From positions 216,920 through 280,919 of the forward strand of contig NC_018308.1 of NCBI RefSeq assembly GCF_000234665.1: a stretch of 64,000 bases of DNA. Reading direction: 5' to 3'. This DNA is from Leishmania mexicana MHOM/GT/2001/U1103. Lineage: Eukaryota; Euglenozoa; Kinetoplastea; Trypanosomatida; Trypanosomatidae. Positions 1 through 11,520 of this stretch are shown here, piece after piece. A model generated the notes under the pieces. That model saw only the letters and a program-made list of their open reading frames with translations, ran no database searches and was not told the origin of the DNA. How positions within the stretch are numbered: position 1 is the first letter of the stretch; every line of letters begins with the position of its first letter. A program made the translations under genes and the position numbers.

Positions 1-2739
1 GCACTCGAACTGCTTGAACATGTGCGTGTGGGCGACGCGCTCTGCCAGTGCGTGGTGCTGGTCCATACCGGGCACCAAGAACACAGACAACTCAATGGCC
101 GTGGCGCGACGCTGTCCACCTCCGCCAGCGCCACCGCTGCCGAGGGTCGTCGCGGACAACCCTCGGCGGTACGCCCCTGTGAAACGACTCACCATGTAGT
201 CGAACACACCAGCCTGGATCTGCCAAACCTCGCTAAAGGACAGCGCCGGGAACTGCGGGACAGGGGGAGGAGCGAAGGACGTCGCTAAAGACGCGGGGCC
301 ACCGGCGAAGGACTTGGAGAAGGATCGTGTGAAGGCCTCCGTGATGGAGCGGAGCGAAGCAGTGTCGTCGCCGTCGTCATCGCCGGTGCGCGTCGCTGTG
401 AGCTCACCATCGCCCTCTTCGGCGTCGCTGTAGATGCTACGATTTGCTAAGGTGTCGTTGGGCGTGCTCTCGAAGGACATGTTGGTACCGGTGCCGGCGG
501 TCGTGATGGCCTGTCGCAGTCCTCGTGCCAGGCGCGCCGCCAGCGACTCAAGATCCTGTAGTCGGGCCTGCGTGTGCTGTGCCACCGCCTCCAGGCTGTG
601 CCGGAATAGACGGCGCTTATCAACGCTCACCACGCGGCGCAGCTGGTCTCGCAGGTTGTCGCTGAAGGCAGGCAGGAGGTCCAGCGCTGCTGCGTCCATA
701 ACGTTCGACTTCGCCACGGCGTGCAGGCTTCTACGAACGGCGCCGTAAAGATCGACGGCGCGGCGGCTCTCATCTTCCTCGCCGTTGTGCGACACGATTC
801 GACAGGGATTCACGTGCGCGCGAGTCGCCCAAGCGTTCACGGCGCTGCTGCTGCTGCTGCTAGCCGCCGCCGCCGTTGCCGCCGACCCGCCCGACGGGTC
901 GGTCGATGTCGGAGAATCGGACTCCGAGAACCGCGCTACTGGCTCCTGCGGGCATACACCAACGCAGCCGGTTCGAGCGTCGGCAATCCAAGTCCGCAAC
1001 GCGCGCTTGCCGCTGCCGCTGCCACCGTCGCCGGCGGCGCTCACGCCTGTCTCGCCTGGTGAGACAGAGGAGAGGAGGATAAGATAGGGCTGAATGGCTG
1101 CGGTGCTGCCGACTAGAAATCCGCTGCTCTCTGTCCGCTGCGAGGGTAGGACTGCGGCAGGCGGCTTACCTGACGAAACTTTCGGCTGCTGCTGCTGCGT
1201 AAAGGGGGGGTTCAGTAGGGTCTGCAGCAGCCCCGTCACAGCGGCCAGATGCGGCGGAAGGTATGGGACGAGCGGGGACACCCACGTGAGCGGGCTCAGC
1301 AGCGCCAGCAAGCTGACGACACACGCAGACGCGTGCTGCGGGGTGGCGCCGAGCACCACCACCCGCTCCTCCTGCATCAGGAGCGACTGCAACACGCGCA
1401 AGGCGTCTTCGTTGAAGCTCAGAAAAAGGAGCGACAACGGCACGTCGGCGTAGGGGTAAAGCAAGTCGAGGGGGCGGGAGAAGGTCAACGGATTCGAGGT
1501 AGACGACGCGAGTGGATGTGATGCGACGGCGCCACCACTGCTGCTTGTGAGCGCCAGCTGCACGGTGAAGGTGTCCCCGGGCAACGTGCGACTGCTGGCA
1601 GAGCCAGAGAGAAGCAGCTCCTTCGCCAGCGGCAGCACAACCTCCTCCTGTATCGCGTCGTCGAGGAGCGCCGTGTAGATGCTGTGGGGGAGGGCGGCGC
1701 TGGCTGACGCCGACTCCGTGGATGCGACGTGCTCACGGTACTGCCGCTGAGCGACGTAGCTCATGGCCGCCACCGCCTCGTGCGTGATGGCGCGCATGAA
1801 GTTGAACACCGGCGCATCACTCAGCACACACCAGAGAAGCACGCTGGCCTCCTCGTCGCTGTCGTCACGCAACGAGGCGTCCGAGCGCTGACTGTCCATT
1901 GCAGCTTTCGCCGCGGCGGCGGCGGCATCGCTCACTCCGCCGCCGCCGCTGAAGACGTCACCCTCCAGAATGAACGCGTAGCCGTGTATGTAGCCACCAT
2001 CCTCACCGGTGTCTGCGTAGTGCACAATGTCGTTGTACCGCATCGGACCACCGCGAGCGTCGGGCTCGACAGACGATGCGGTGCCTTCCCCCGCACAGCA
2101 GCGCACCGCCTGCTGCTCGCACCACTGCACGAACTGCGATGATGGCAATGTCAAGTAGCAGCCCTCCGCAGCGACAGGCAGGAGGCACCACGGGTTCAGC
2201 TGCGGGCTGTGCGGCGTGACCGTGCTGCACCATGCCACGTCCTCGACGAAGTTCGCCGTTGCGGCTGCCACAACACCTTGCAGCTGGCTACTATCCATGC
2301 CTCTGCTGCTGCCGCTGCGCGATACGGGAGCGACCTCGGCCGAGGAGGCCAGCGTTACTGTCCGCGTAAGCTTCACAGATGTCCGCACGACGTAGGTCTG
2401 CAGCTGGCGCAGCCTTACCTGCTGTGCCAGGCGGTCAGCGGCAAGGGCGCTGAGCAAGCCGTGTAGTGAGGGATGTGCTTCCAGAAAATGCGCCGCTTCT
2501 TTTGGTGTGGCTGTGGCTGGCCGCAGCGATGACGTCAACGTCAGCGGCGGCCCTTGCGCGTAGTGCGAGACGATGGACAGTTTTGGCAGCATGGGAGCCG
2601 CCACGCCTGCCGAGGACGTCGAGGGAGCAGACGCCGACAGACCAAAGTGCACCGTGGCACGAAGCAGGAGAAGGCGCGTGATGAGCGGAACGCCGTCGCC
2701 AGCGCCGCCGCCACCACCGCCGACTGTCCCGCCAAACAT
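1..2739 (-). CDS. DENN-domain protein, 3' end cut by window edge
   Basis: The frame is open from an ATG at 2739 to the left edge (913 codons, no stop), so the C-terminus is outside the window. The core DENN signature lies at about residues 430-500: a stretch like LSLLFLSFNEDALRVLQSLL, then VVVLG, then a W-S-P-L-V-P-Y-L-P-P motif, followed by FLVGS near residue 540. That order is typical of the cDENN module. Family knowledge: DENN proteins act as exchange factors for Rab GTPases in vesicle traffic; which Rab is unknown here. The N-terminal region is poly-Gly, then alanine- and serine-rich. A minus-sense pyrimidine tract and AG lie 33 nt upstream of the chosen ATG, which supports the start. No in-frame ATG lies between that AG and the start. 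Confidence 0.8.
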   Translation of the reverse strand, partial: MFGGTVGGGGGGAGDGVPLITRLLLLRATVHFGLSASAPSTSSAGVAAPMLPKLSIVSHYAQGPPLTLTSSLRPATATPKEAAHFLEAHPSLHGLLSALAADRLAQQVRLRQLQTYVVRTSVKLTRTVTLASSAEVAPVSRSGSSRGMDSSQLQGVVAAATANFVEDVAWCSTVTPHSPQLNPWCLLPVAAEGCYLTLPSSQFVQWCEQQAVRCCAGEGTASSVEPDARGGPMRYNDIVHYADTGEDGGYIHGYAFILEGDVFSGGGGVSDAAAAAAKAAMDSQRSDASLRDDSDEEASVLLWCVLSDAPVFNFMRAITHEAVAAMSYVAQRQYREHVASTESASASAALPHSIYTALLDDAIQEEVVLPLAKELLLSGSASSRTLPGDTFTVQLALTSSSGGAVASHPLASSTSNPLTFSRPLDLLYPYADVPLSLLFLSFNEDALRVLQSLLMQEERVVVLGATPQHASACVVSLLALLSPLTWVSPLVPYLPPHLAAVTGLLQTLLNPPFTQQQQPKVSSGKPPAAVLPSQRTESSGFLVGSTAAIQPYLILLSSVSPGETGVSAAGDGGSGSGKRALRTWIADARTGCVGVCPQEPVARFSESDSPTSTDPSGGSAATAAAASSSSSSAVNAWATRAHVNPCRIVSHNGEEDESRRAVDLYGAVRRSLHAVAKSNVMDAAALDLLPAFSDNLRDQLRRVVSVDKRRLFRHSLEAVAQHTQARLQDLESLAARLARGLRQAITTAGTGTNMSFESTPNDTLANRSIYSDAEEGDGELTATRTGDDDGDDTASLRSITEAFTRSFSKSFAGGPASLATSFAPPPVPQFPALSFSEVWQIQAGVFDYMVSRFTGAYRRGLSATTLGSGGAGGGGQRRATAIELSVFLVPGMDQHHALAERVAHTHMFKQFEC

Positions 2740-2772
2740 TCTTACGCCGCGACCACCACCAACCAGCGGGGG

Positions 2773-2824
2773 CTGAGGAGTCGGGGAGATCACAGCAAGC
2801 GAAGAGGAAGAGAACGAGCAGGAG
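2773..2824 (-). promoter_or_regulatory. Predicted trans-splice acceptor for the DENN gene
   Basis: In the minus sense a run of C/T (2801-2824 and 2776-2785) ends at an AG at 2773-2774, 33 nt before the ATG at 2739. This is the standard layout for spliced-leader addition in trypanosomatids. No transcript evidence is available. Confidence 0.6.
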
Positions 2825-2907
2825 AGTTCAAAGGTGTGTGTGCACGTGTGAGGACATCGTGCGCGCGTGCAAGCCGGACGCAGTGTGCGATGACACACGA
2901 GAAGTAC

Positions 2908-2956
2908 CGCTGCCGCTGCCGCTGCTGCTGATGATGATGATGATGATGCAGATGCT

Positions 2957-2987
<31 letters not shown>

Positions 2988-3116
2988 CAGATGCTGCTGC
3001 TGATGCTGATGATGATGCTGCTGATGATGCTGCTGATGATGCTGCTGATGCTGATGATGCAGATGCTGCTGCTGATGATGCTGCTGATGCTGCTGATGAT
3101 GCTGCTGATGCTGCTG
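2908..3116. repeat. CTG/ATG trinucleotide tract
   Basis: About 209 bp made almost only of CTG and ATG triplets with occasional CAG, in phase throughout. It reads as CAG/CAT repeats in the minus-strand transcript. The two triplets are mixed in short blocks (ATG clusters, then CTG clusters), so it is an interrupted microsatellite rather than a pure array. Confidence 0.9.
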
Positions 3117-4664
3117 GCGAGTCTTCTTCCGTCGTGGGCGCGTTTCTCTGGGAGTGTGTGCGCACGAAGGGCGGAGAGAGAGAGAGAGGGGGGCGGGGGG
3201 CGAGGCGCACACGCCCACACAGGCGGCAGGGCAGTTCGCGTGTGCGGTGGTGGTGGTGGTGGTGGTGGTGTGATAGCGCGTCCGTCGATAGGCGTGAAGG
3301 CCAGAGGAAAAGACAAGACAAGCAACACACAACAGCCATAACAACGGAAGAAGAACGCAAGTGCGCACGCTCGCAGGCAAGCACCATCACATGGACGCTG
3401 CGCGGGCTGGGGGGGGGGGAGGGGAGGGGGCGAGAGGACGTGCGCGTCGCCACGAAACGGTAAGGGAACGAGGACAAGGGAAACGACGATAGTGGCTGCG
3501 GAGGACTCAATAAAATACCTTGCCTGGTGCTGGATGGGAAAGCACACAGACACAGAGACACAAACTCGGGGGGGGGGCGCAAGTGTACGTACGTCCACGC
3601 CAGCGTGTCGTCGATACTGCCGTGTAAAAGAAAGGCGGTGGGGGGGGCGTGCTACGACGGTGAATCTTGTTGTGGCAAAGACTCGGACGCCTGTCGCCAC
3701 ACTATCTACACCTGCCATCACGACGATCATGAGTAGTTTCGGGAGCAGCAGCCGAGAGAAAGAATGGTGAAGGCGGAAGGTTAGCTAGGTTGAGGGATGG
3801 AGAGAGCAGCAGCAGCGGAAGAGTGCCATAGGTGGGGCTCACAGCTCTCTCAAACTTCCTCTGTTCGCACGCTCGAGGCCGCATGAGCAGGTGGCGCACG
3901 CGTGCGCCACCTCACGGTAGGATGCGCGTGCGCAGTGATACACACCTCTTCCTCTTTTTCCCACGGTGTGCGCTGGCGGTGATCCTTGCTTCGCTTGATG
4001 TTACGATGCGATCAACGTCGTACAGTTCCTCTGCTTGTAAGGGGGGGGGCCGGGGCGAGATTGGCGGTGGCCAACGTTCACCCACGCACGCATCGCTGCC
4101 TATATCAACGCACACCACCATGTAGGCGGCATGGCGAGCGATGCCGTGTCGGCGGCGCGACTCAAGTGAAACCATAGACAATAGGAAACAAAACCGCCGC
4201 CGCCGCCGCCGCCCCTCTCTCCCCCTTCAACGAACGGGGCGCAGTCGTGTACGGTGTAGGTGCGTATCGGTGGGTGACCTCCTCCCATCTTTCTGCCCCG
4301 CAGCCATGCACTTCCCCCGCATCCTCGTGCAAGCAACGCGCCGGTACACACACACACAGAGGGGAGGGGGGGGCTTAGAACGACTAAAGTATAGTTAATG
4401 TGCGGAAAAAAAAGGACGATGACGTGGGAGGTTAAGGGAGAGGCCGGAAGGGGTGTGTGTGTGTATGTGTGTGTCTGTGTCTCTGTGTGTGTGTGTGTGG
4501 TTGCCGCTGGTGGTCCCCTAGTGATGGAGTGCGCAGCGGAGGTACAGAGGGCGGGCTGAAGCTGTCGCAGGCGGCAGGCGAGTGCGCAGCGCATCGACAC
4601 TGAGCCTTTTAACGCTTCATATCCCCCCCAATCCCGCCGCCGAGCCAGAGGCTCCTCCCCTCCT

Positions 4665-5567
4665 CTACTCGTTCAGGTGAGCCGCGAAGCGCGGCAGCAC
4701 GAAGGCCGCCTTATGCATGTCGCTGCTGTAATACTTGAGCTGGTCGGCGAACCCGAGCGACTCCACCGGCCTCAGGGGCACCGTCACGTCCGTGTCTGCT
4801 GACTTGGCGCAGACCAGCGTGCCGATGCTGCCGCATGGGTAGGTCGGGATGTAGATCATTGCGTACTTGACCGTGGAAAAGCCAATATCCTTCTTCAGGA
4901 AGCTCATCATCTTCTCTATCAACGGGCGGTGCAGCCAGATAGACTCGCCCTGGTTGCACACGACGCCGCCCGGCCGCAGGATGCGGAGCACGTTCGCGTA
5001 GAAGTCCGCGCCAAACAGCTCCGACGCCGGCCCCTTCGGGTCCGTCGTGTCGATGATGATGACATCGTACACGCTATCCGGCGCGTTCTTCACGAAGGCG
5101 GCCCCGTCCCCAACGGTCGCCGTCACGCACGGGTTCGCGAAGCCGCAGGCGATCTGTGGGAAGTACATCTTGCTCTGTTGAATCACAGCGCCGTCAATGT
5201 CAACGAGCTCGACGGACTGCACAGTGCCGTCCTTCTCGCTCTTGTGGCGCAACACCTCGCGCACGACACCGCCATCGCCGCCGCCGATAATAAGCACGCG
5301 CTCCGGCTTGTGGTGGCACGTCAGCGACAGGTTCGCAAGCATCTCATGGTACACAAACTCGTCGTAGTCCGTGAGCTGGATGGCGCCGTCGAGGGTCATG
5401 ACGGTGCCCCACGGCCCGCTCGGGTCGGACTCGAACACCGTCAAGTGCTGGAACTCGGTGGGTTCGTCATACAGAACCTTCTCCACCTTGAGCCCCTGTG
5501 CCTGGCCGGGCCACATGGTGCTCTCTTCACGGAACCAGCCATCGGACAGAAGACCGGGGCCTGGCAT
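4665..5567 (-). CDS. SPDSYN: Spermidine synthase
   Basis: Transfers an aminopropyl group from decarboxylated S-adenosylmethionine to putrescine, giving spermidine. In Leishmania spermidine feeds trypanothione, the main thiol antioxidant. The 300-aa product has the family length and motifs: the S-adenosyl loop GGGDGG at 95-100, YHEM at 73-76, the acidic residues around E120/D123/D125, and the catalytic-loop segment IIDTTDPKGPA at about 171-181. The frame opens a further six codons upstream, but only through a GTG; the first ATG at 5567 gives the usual N-terminus MPGPG. A long pyrimidine tract and AG at 5704-5705 supply a splice site about 137 nt upstream. No truncation or frameshift is seen. 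Confidence 0.97.
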   Translation of the reverse strand: MPGPGLLSDGWFREESTMWPGQAQGLKVEKVLYDEPTEFQHLTVFESDPSGPWGTVMTLDGAIQLTDYDEFVYHEMLANLSLTCHHKPERVLIIGGGDGGVVREVLRHKSEKDGTVQSVELVDIDGAVIQQSKMYFPQIACGFANPCVTATVGDGAAFVKNAPDSVYDVIIIDTTDPKGPASELFGADFYANVLRILRPGGVVCNQGESIWLHRPLIEKMMSFLKKDIGFSTVKYAMIYIPTYPCGSIGTLVCAKSADTDVTVPLRPVESLGFADQLKYYSSDMHKAAFVLPRFAAHLNE

Positions 5568-5713
5568 CTTCACGCTTCTGCACACTCGAACTTTTATCGA
5601 TAGGTCGCTTGCGGCTGAGCGCCACGCCGGAGGAGGTGGATGGTGGCTGTTTGGGTTGGTGTGCGGCTGTGCGAGCTGCTCGTGCGTGAGCGTGAGCAGA
5701 GACCTAGCATCAA

Positions 5714-5745
<32 letters not shown>

Positions 5746-7048
5746 GGGAGAGGCTATAGGTTCACGCACCGGTTGTGCGGGAGCGAGTCCATGCAGTATC
5801 TTGTCATCCAGCTCACCATCACTCGCGCGGAAGGAAAGAAAAACGCGAAACAAAGGCAAGGCGAGACAAGCCGACCTTGCCAGCGGCGCTGCTTGCGGAG
5901 GTGCGTGCGCCGCTGGCGAAGAGAAGGGACATGGGAAAGGGAGGGGTGGTGCGCGCTCGAGAGAGCGAGAGCGCGAGCGCGTGACGGTATCCACCGACAG
6001 ATGACCGTCTGTTTCGCTGCTGAGGCGTGTTCTTGCCACTTTCCCCGCACACCTCCGTGCCGCCGCCACCGCCGTCCTCTCCCTCGCACACACACACACA
6101 CACGCGCTCACGTGGGGGGGGGAGGAGAGGGAGGACGTCTGCCGGCTTACCCATCACTCCATCAGCTTCTCACCATCAGAGGCGGACGCTGCGGTCCCAC
6201 CTCGGTTACGCATGCAGGAGCTGGGAGAGAGAAGAGCAATGTGCATCCTCTGTGTTGGTGCTGGTCACGCGTCATCTGGCGACTCTCGCTCGCGCACGCG
6301 CGCGCCATCGCCGGCGTACTCGCCCACATGCCACCCCGTCCCCACTTACCCTTCGACAAACGTTTTTTCTTCTGCAGGACTGCGGCCTCGAGCTCCCCAC
6401 CATCAGCACCTCCGCGCGCTCTAGCCCCGAGTGCCGCGGCCCGGCACAGCTGCGTGGGTGTGTGTGGGGGGACCTCACCCCCACCCCCTGAGCCTTACAA
6501 CGAAGGACTACTCCCTCCACGTCTACACCCGACAGTTCTCGGAGACAGTGTGCCGGCTGGGTGCACGCTCGCCGTGTGCATCATGCGCACATCACCACGG
6601 CAACCAAGCTGACAACGTGGCTGTCCGTCTTCCGGCGTGGGAAGCTGCCAGGACCGTCGCCTCTTCTGTCTTTCAGGGGCTCTGCTGCGCCGTCCACCCC
6701 TCACCTCTCACGCCGTGCGAGACGACGCTTGCATTCGCCTGTTGCCGGACTCGGTGTACCCGACATGCTTGACTGTGGTGGTCCCAGTCGGTGTGGTGAC
6801 CTGGTGAGGCGATGCGCCTAAGCGCTCCGTCTGCTGAGCGGACGTGCGCATCGCAGCTGCCACGCTGTCCGAGCAGAGGAGAGGATAGTCGCAAGAGGGC
6901 ATGCAGGTAAGGAGTGGGTGAGTGGGCCACTGCTGCTGGTATCACGGCTGTGCCTATCAGCGCATCAGAGGCGTCAGCGCATCCACACCCCCTCCCCTCC
7001 CCAAGGCATCACAGCTGCAGAGATTAGGCAAGCACCATACGCCGGTGC
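5568..7048. other. Intergenic region upstream of spermidine synthase
   Basis: Contains the spermidine synthase splice acceptor and a short AC run near 6089-6104. The plus-strand frames here (for example 5371-6612) overlap spermidine synthase in antisense and have no recognisable composition. Nothing else is seen. Confidence 0.6.
5704..5755 (-). promoter_or_regulatory. Predicted trans-splice acceptor for spermidine synthase
   Basis: The minus sense shows about 44 nt of nearly pure C/T, including a (TCC)n run at 5719-5742, ending in GATGCTAG. The AG is at 5704-5705. It is the strongest pyrimidine tract between this gene and its upstream neighbour. Confidence 0.65.
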
Positions 7049-7852
7049 TCACTCTGCCAACACGCTCGCGCGGGCGGCCAGCACCAGCAGCGAGAGGATG
7101 CAGAATAAATTCACGTAGTTGCAGTAGTGGCGCATGCTGCTGATGTAGCGGTCAAGCCCGCACACGATCAGGCCGCCAATGAGCACCACTAGCATCCCGG
7201 CCATGCCGAGACCGCGGACTTGGTTCGGCGGCTGCAGGAGGATAGCGTAGGCAGCCCCGACGCTCACAGCGACGGAGACGATGACGATGATGTTCGTCAT
7301 CACTTCATCGGCCATGACGTCGAGCTTCTTGATGCGCTCGCGGCGCGCAGTCTGGCCAGCCTTGCGGCGCTCGTCGTTCTCTTGCCAGAACTTCACCTTT
7401 TCAGCGAGCGCCTGTGCATCTTTCGCGAGCTGCTCATGGCGCGTCTCCGGGTTCGAGATGGCCGCCAGCCACTCCGCCTCCGCCTCGTCCTCGACGCGAC
7501 GTTGCTCCTTCGCCAAGACCCGGCTGCACGCGGCGAGGAAGCTATTCGAGGCGAAGACACACAACACCGCGATGAGCATGTCGAAGCTAATCGCGAGCGG
7601 AGGATTGGGCAGCAGCTCCGACTCGCGGCTCTGCATGCGGGCACGACTTTTTCGACCAAACGCCTGCCAGAGACCCTCGGGGCCGTCTAGCGACGTGCTC
7701 CCGGTGACTACCGTGAGAAAGTAGCAGCTTACGACCATCAGCAGCGCGCTGAGCACGGGCTCCGGAGACGTGAAGACAGACACGATGGATGTGCGACGCG
7801 GGTCGGGGATGTAGAGGGGCGTCGTCGGACGCTTGCGGTTGAGCCAGCTCAT
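7049..7852 (-). CDS. Five-TM membrane protein of unknown function
   Basis: I do not recognise a family. The 267-aa product has five predicted membrane segments, at about 33-51, 88-108, 185-206, 215-233 and 245-262. A charged, helical loop (about 110-180, rich in E, K, R and A) between the second and third looks like a coiled-coil or cytoplasmic helix. There is no obvious signal peptide; the first 30 residues are basic and proline-rich. The frame extends 43 codons further upstream from a TTG, but that part is low-complexity and the ATG at 7852 is the first ATG. A weak pyrimidine run with CAG at 7866-7867 lies 14 nt upstream. It sits between spermidine synthase and the giant ankyrin gene. Confidence 0.8.
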   Translation of the reverse strand: MSWLNRKRPTTPLYIPDPRRTSIVSVFTSPEPVLSALLMVVSCYFLTVVTGSTSLDGPEGLWQAFGRKSRARMQSRESELLPNPPLAISFDMLIAVLCVFASNSFLAACSRVLAKEQRRVEDEAEAEWLAAISNPETRHEQLAKDAQALAEKVKFWQENDERRKAGQTARRERIKKLDVMADEVMTNIIVIVSVAVSVGAAYAILLQPPNQVRGLGMAGMLVVLIGGLIVCGLDRYISSMRHYCNYVNLFCILSLLVLAARASVLAE

Positions 7853-8448
7853 CGTGGTGTGTATGCTGTGAAAGTTTCGTGAGGGCTCTGGCGATTCGCT
7901 TCGACGTCGTCGCGGCTCTGCAGCTGCTCTTGCGAGTGAGGAGGCGTTGGTGGTGGTCTCAAGGGCACGGTGTATACACAAGTCCCCACGCAGGCAGGCT
8001 CAGAGCGTTTCGGAGGAGGAGGAGAACGTAAACGGCGTCAGCTTGCGTCGCGAAGAGCGGGCGAGCGCGCGAGTGGTGAGAGCGTCAGTGCGGAGGTGGT
8101 CGTGGTGGTTGATCAATGACGGTTGAACAGAAAACAGGTTCATGAAGGTGCGCATGCGCGCAAGTGAACGGCTCAGCAGTGCTCCCTCCCCCTACCCATC
8201 CCTTTTCCCATACTCCTCCCGGGTGTCGCCGCTGCTGCCCATGGTGTGCCCAGTGCGTTGAGAGAGCGGCAGAGGCTGTCGCGTGAGGCAGCTCATCCAC
8301 ACGAGCTTCATCTTGTTGCCGCTGCCCCACTTCGTGCCTCGCCATCTCCTCGGAGAGGGGGATGTGTGTGCGTGTGTGTGTGTGTGTGTGTGCGCCATTG
8401 CAGCGCTCGGCAAGGACAAGAGTCATGGGGCAAGCACAAAACACCAAG
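7853..8448. other. Intergenic region
   Basis: Short spacer with a GT run (about 8363-8392). In the minus sense it is the 3' UTR of the ankyrin gene and the 5' flank of the five-TM gene. No gene seen. Confidence 0.6.
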
Positions 8449-10708
8449 TTAGCATCCATCGCCCTTCCCATACGACGATCGACTTGCTGACACCGGTGAG
8501 CACAGATGATGGCTCGCTCCCCCGCACCCCGCTACGGACTGCCTCTCCGAGACGATGGAGGCGAGAAACAAGGAGCGCAGCGCTGTCCCTTCCATGGCCG
8601 CGCGCATGATACTTTCCGCCTTGGCTGGGTTGCGCACGACGTGCGTGAGGAACACATCGTGCGGCTCCAGCAGCGTGTACTCCACAGCCGCGCCACGCAC
8701 ACCCTGTGTACGCTCCTTGACCCCCCCTGTGGAGCTCGCGCCGTCAGCGCCAACGGAAGTCGCAGCCGCTGGTGTGCGCATCGCGGCTGTGGACGACGAC
8801 GCGTTGGACTGCAGTGATGTTTCTCGGGTGACGTCTTGCTTAAAAAACCTTCCTGCCATCAAGTTTGCTGCCGCTGTCGCCCCGGCCTTGGCTTCATCCA
8901 GGCTCACGTCCGCATTGGGGCCGGGTCGCAGTCGCTGAGGAGGCGGGTGCAAGCAGGCGGCAAGGTCTTCGCCGCTGCCGCTAGCTTTGCCTGCGATGAT
9001 GGACTGCACTGTTTTGATATCCTGGTGGATAAGGTGTGTCTGAAGTTGTACGTCCAGCGCATCCCCGCCGTCACCGCCGTCCTTCACGCCGCCCGTCATC
9101 GCTGAGGCCTTAGCAAGTGGTTCCTCAGCGCTCAGAGAAGCATCGGGCGGCGTTGCCGTGGCGCGTGTCGCAACATCGGCGTCGCTGATGCCCAGTGCCA
9201 CCGTCAGGGTAGCGGCCATCGTTGTGGGCCGCTGCGAGGCGGTCGTCAAGCAGGAGATGGGCGCCATCACAGGTGATGTCGAGTGACGTTGGGCGTTTTC
9301 CGGCGAATATCTGTCAGCAGCAGCGGCGCTCATGACAGTGGTGGTCGGGGCAGCGGGCGACAACACCGCGTGAGGCGCAAGTGGCGGCACTGAGTGCTGG
9401 GAGTTGGTGCGTGCCGCATCCCTCGCTTCAGACATGGGCAGCGTGGAGAGAAGCGTCTGGTGCTGCCGCTCTGTCTCGCGGTCCTCCTGGGTCGGCATCC
9501 AGAGAAGATACTCCGCACTGCCTGCCTTGGCGGCCCGTCGCAGCGCCTCCTGCGTTGATGGTGTCAGCTGCGCATAGTAGCGCTCTCCCAAGGACGAAAG
9601 GGCGTCCGTTGACGTGGAGTCAGTGGGGGCCGTGGTGCTCTGCAGCTTCTCCCGGCTTGCAGCAGGCTGGATATCGGATGCAACTAAGGTCACCATGTCG
9701 CATCCGTCAGTGCGGCGCTCAGCTGCGGCCGCGGCAGCGACCACCTCTGTCGAGCGCCCCACCAAATACGCCGCCGTCTGCTCCGACGCGAAGATGAACG
9801 TGGCACCGTAGGCGCAGAGCAGGTACACCATGCCCGCGTTCTGGTTGGCGATGGCGTAGTGCAGCGGGGTCAGCCCGCGTGCGTCGAGAGCGTCGAGTTC
9901 CGCACTCACTGTGCGCAGAAGCCACAACGTGCTCTGCTGCCTACGTCGGAGAGACCTCTTCTCGTCACTCGCGGAAGCCGAGGTGCGCTCATCCGGCGCA
10001 GCCGGGGAAGACCCGCGCATTGTTGTCGTAGTAGTGGTCATGGCTGAGTGAGGGGAGCTGTAGTAGGACAGCTCGGATGGCGAGTCCGGAGAAGGGCAGG
10101 ACGGAGATGAGCAGCGGCGGCGGCGGTGGTGGTGGTGGGCTGCTTCCATGGCCCTGTCCGCCTGGGTGCTTCGACTGCGACTGCTGACGAGAGACTGACT
10201 CTGACCGGCGCTGGCGCTGTTCCGGTTGGCACCGACGTCGCCCGTTGACACCTCCACGGTGGCCGAAACCGTGGTGATGGATGTCGACTCGTCATCACTC
10301 TCTGCGCGAGACGCCTGTCCATCGTCCTGGACGGTCGCAGCCTCCATCACTGTCGTCGCGGCTGCTGCGACACAACGGAGTCCCGCGACGAACTGCGCAC
10401 GACGGTGCTGGTTCTGCAGGCGCCGAGCCACGATCAGCAGCGCTTGCTGCAGGGCGCGACGGGCACTGGCGGAGGCCATTTGCGCGCAGGCCCGATCCAC
10501 CGCTGTCTCCACCGCCGCGAGGTGGGTGATGTCGATTGGGACGCCAGCAATGCAGTGGCGCAGCTTCGCTACCGCCAAAACGAAGGCGCGGGCGCGCTGC
10601 TGGCGCAGGCGGCGAGGTCGTTCCGCTTCCTCACCCTTAGCTCGCCGGTACAGCTCTCCGGGTGCACCGTGGGCCTCAACAATGCGGCACTGCGCGTTGT
10701 CGTGGTTG

Positions 10709-10739
<31 letters not shown>

Positions 10740-11483
10740 ACGAACTGGAGTTGTAAGTGTCCTCCTCGCTACCGCACTCACCTCTCTTGCGGCGGCGAGG
10801 GGGGTGGCCCATGGTTGCGTAGCAGACGGCCATGCTCGTGTGCAGCGCCGCAGCTGCGGCGATAGAACCAAAGCAAGTCTTCGCCATCACGGTGCTGTCG
10901 TTGCTGCCGTCGCCGTCCTCGTCATCTCCGTCCATGCGGGGCCGCTGCGATGACTGACAACGCGAGTTGGCAGGCCGGGGTGACGTCGTCTTTCGAAAGG
11001 TAGCGCTGCCGAACACCGTCTTGCGCACCCGACGCCGCACCGCGTCGACGCAACTGTTGCTCTGCAGTAGCGTGACAAGAGCGCGCACGAAGCCCTGCTG
11101 GTGTGCTCGCATGCGTCGTTCTCGCGGCGGGGTTGCCGGCGCCGCTGCCGCGTTGGCGGCCTCGTTGAACTCAGCAGACAACCTGGCACTGCTCCACGTG
11201 TGGCTGAAGATGTCCGAGGTGGAGCTGGAGGCAACCGCGTCAGTGTCACACTTGAACACCATCTCGGTGGTGCCTGTTCTGCTTGAGTCCGTCGAGGACG
11301 GCTCCAGCGACCGTTGCAGTGCCGCCTCGACGCCTGCGACAACCTCACGCGTCGCGGCGGCAGCCGGCGGTGAGGAGGGCGACCTGAAGACATCGTCTAG
11401 TTCAACAATCTTTTCCAGCAGAGCTGCTCCTTCCGCGGCAGCCGCACCTCCACCGCTCGCCATCATGAGGTTGACCCAGGGTG

Positions 11484-11520
<37 letters not shown>

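Larger units (their letters stand above)
2740..4664. other. Intergenic region between spermidine synthase and the DENN gene
   Basis: No protein-like frame is seen; the ORFs here are built from repeats. It holds the splice acceptor of the DENN gene, a 209-bp CTG/ATG triplet block (2908-3116), a GTG run near 3247-3271, G-runs near 3411-3430 and 3569-3577, a CCG run (4194-4213) and a GT-rich run (4455-4499). In the minus sense it is the 3' UTR and spacer of spermidine synthase followed by the 5' flank of the DENN gene. Confidence 0.7.

Noticed and set aside
5371..6612. 413-codon plus-strand frame
   Set aside because: Antisense to spermidine synthase at its start, then translated repeats and arginine-rich filler; no protein-like pattern.
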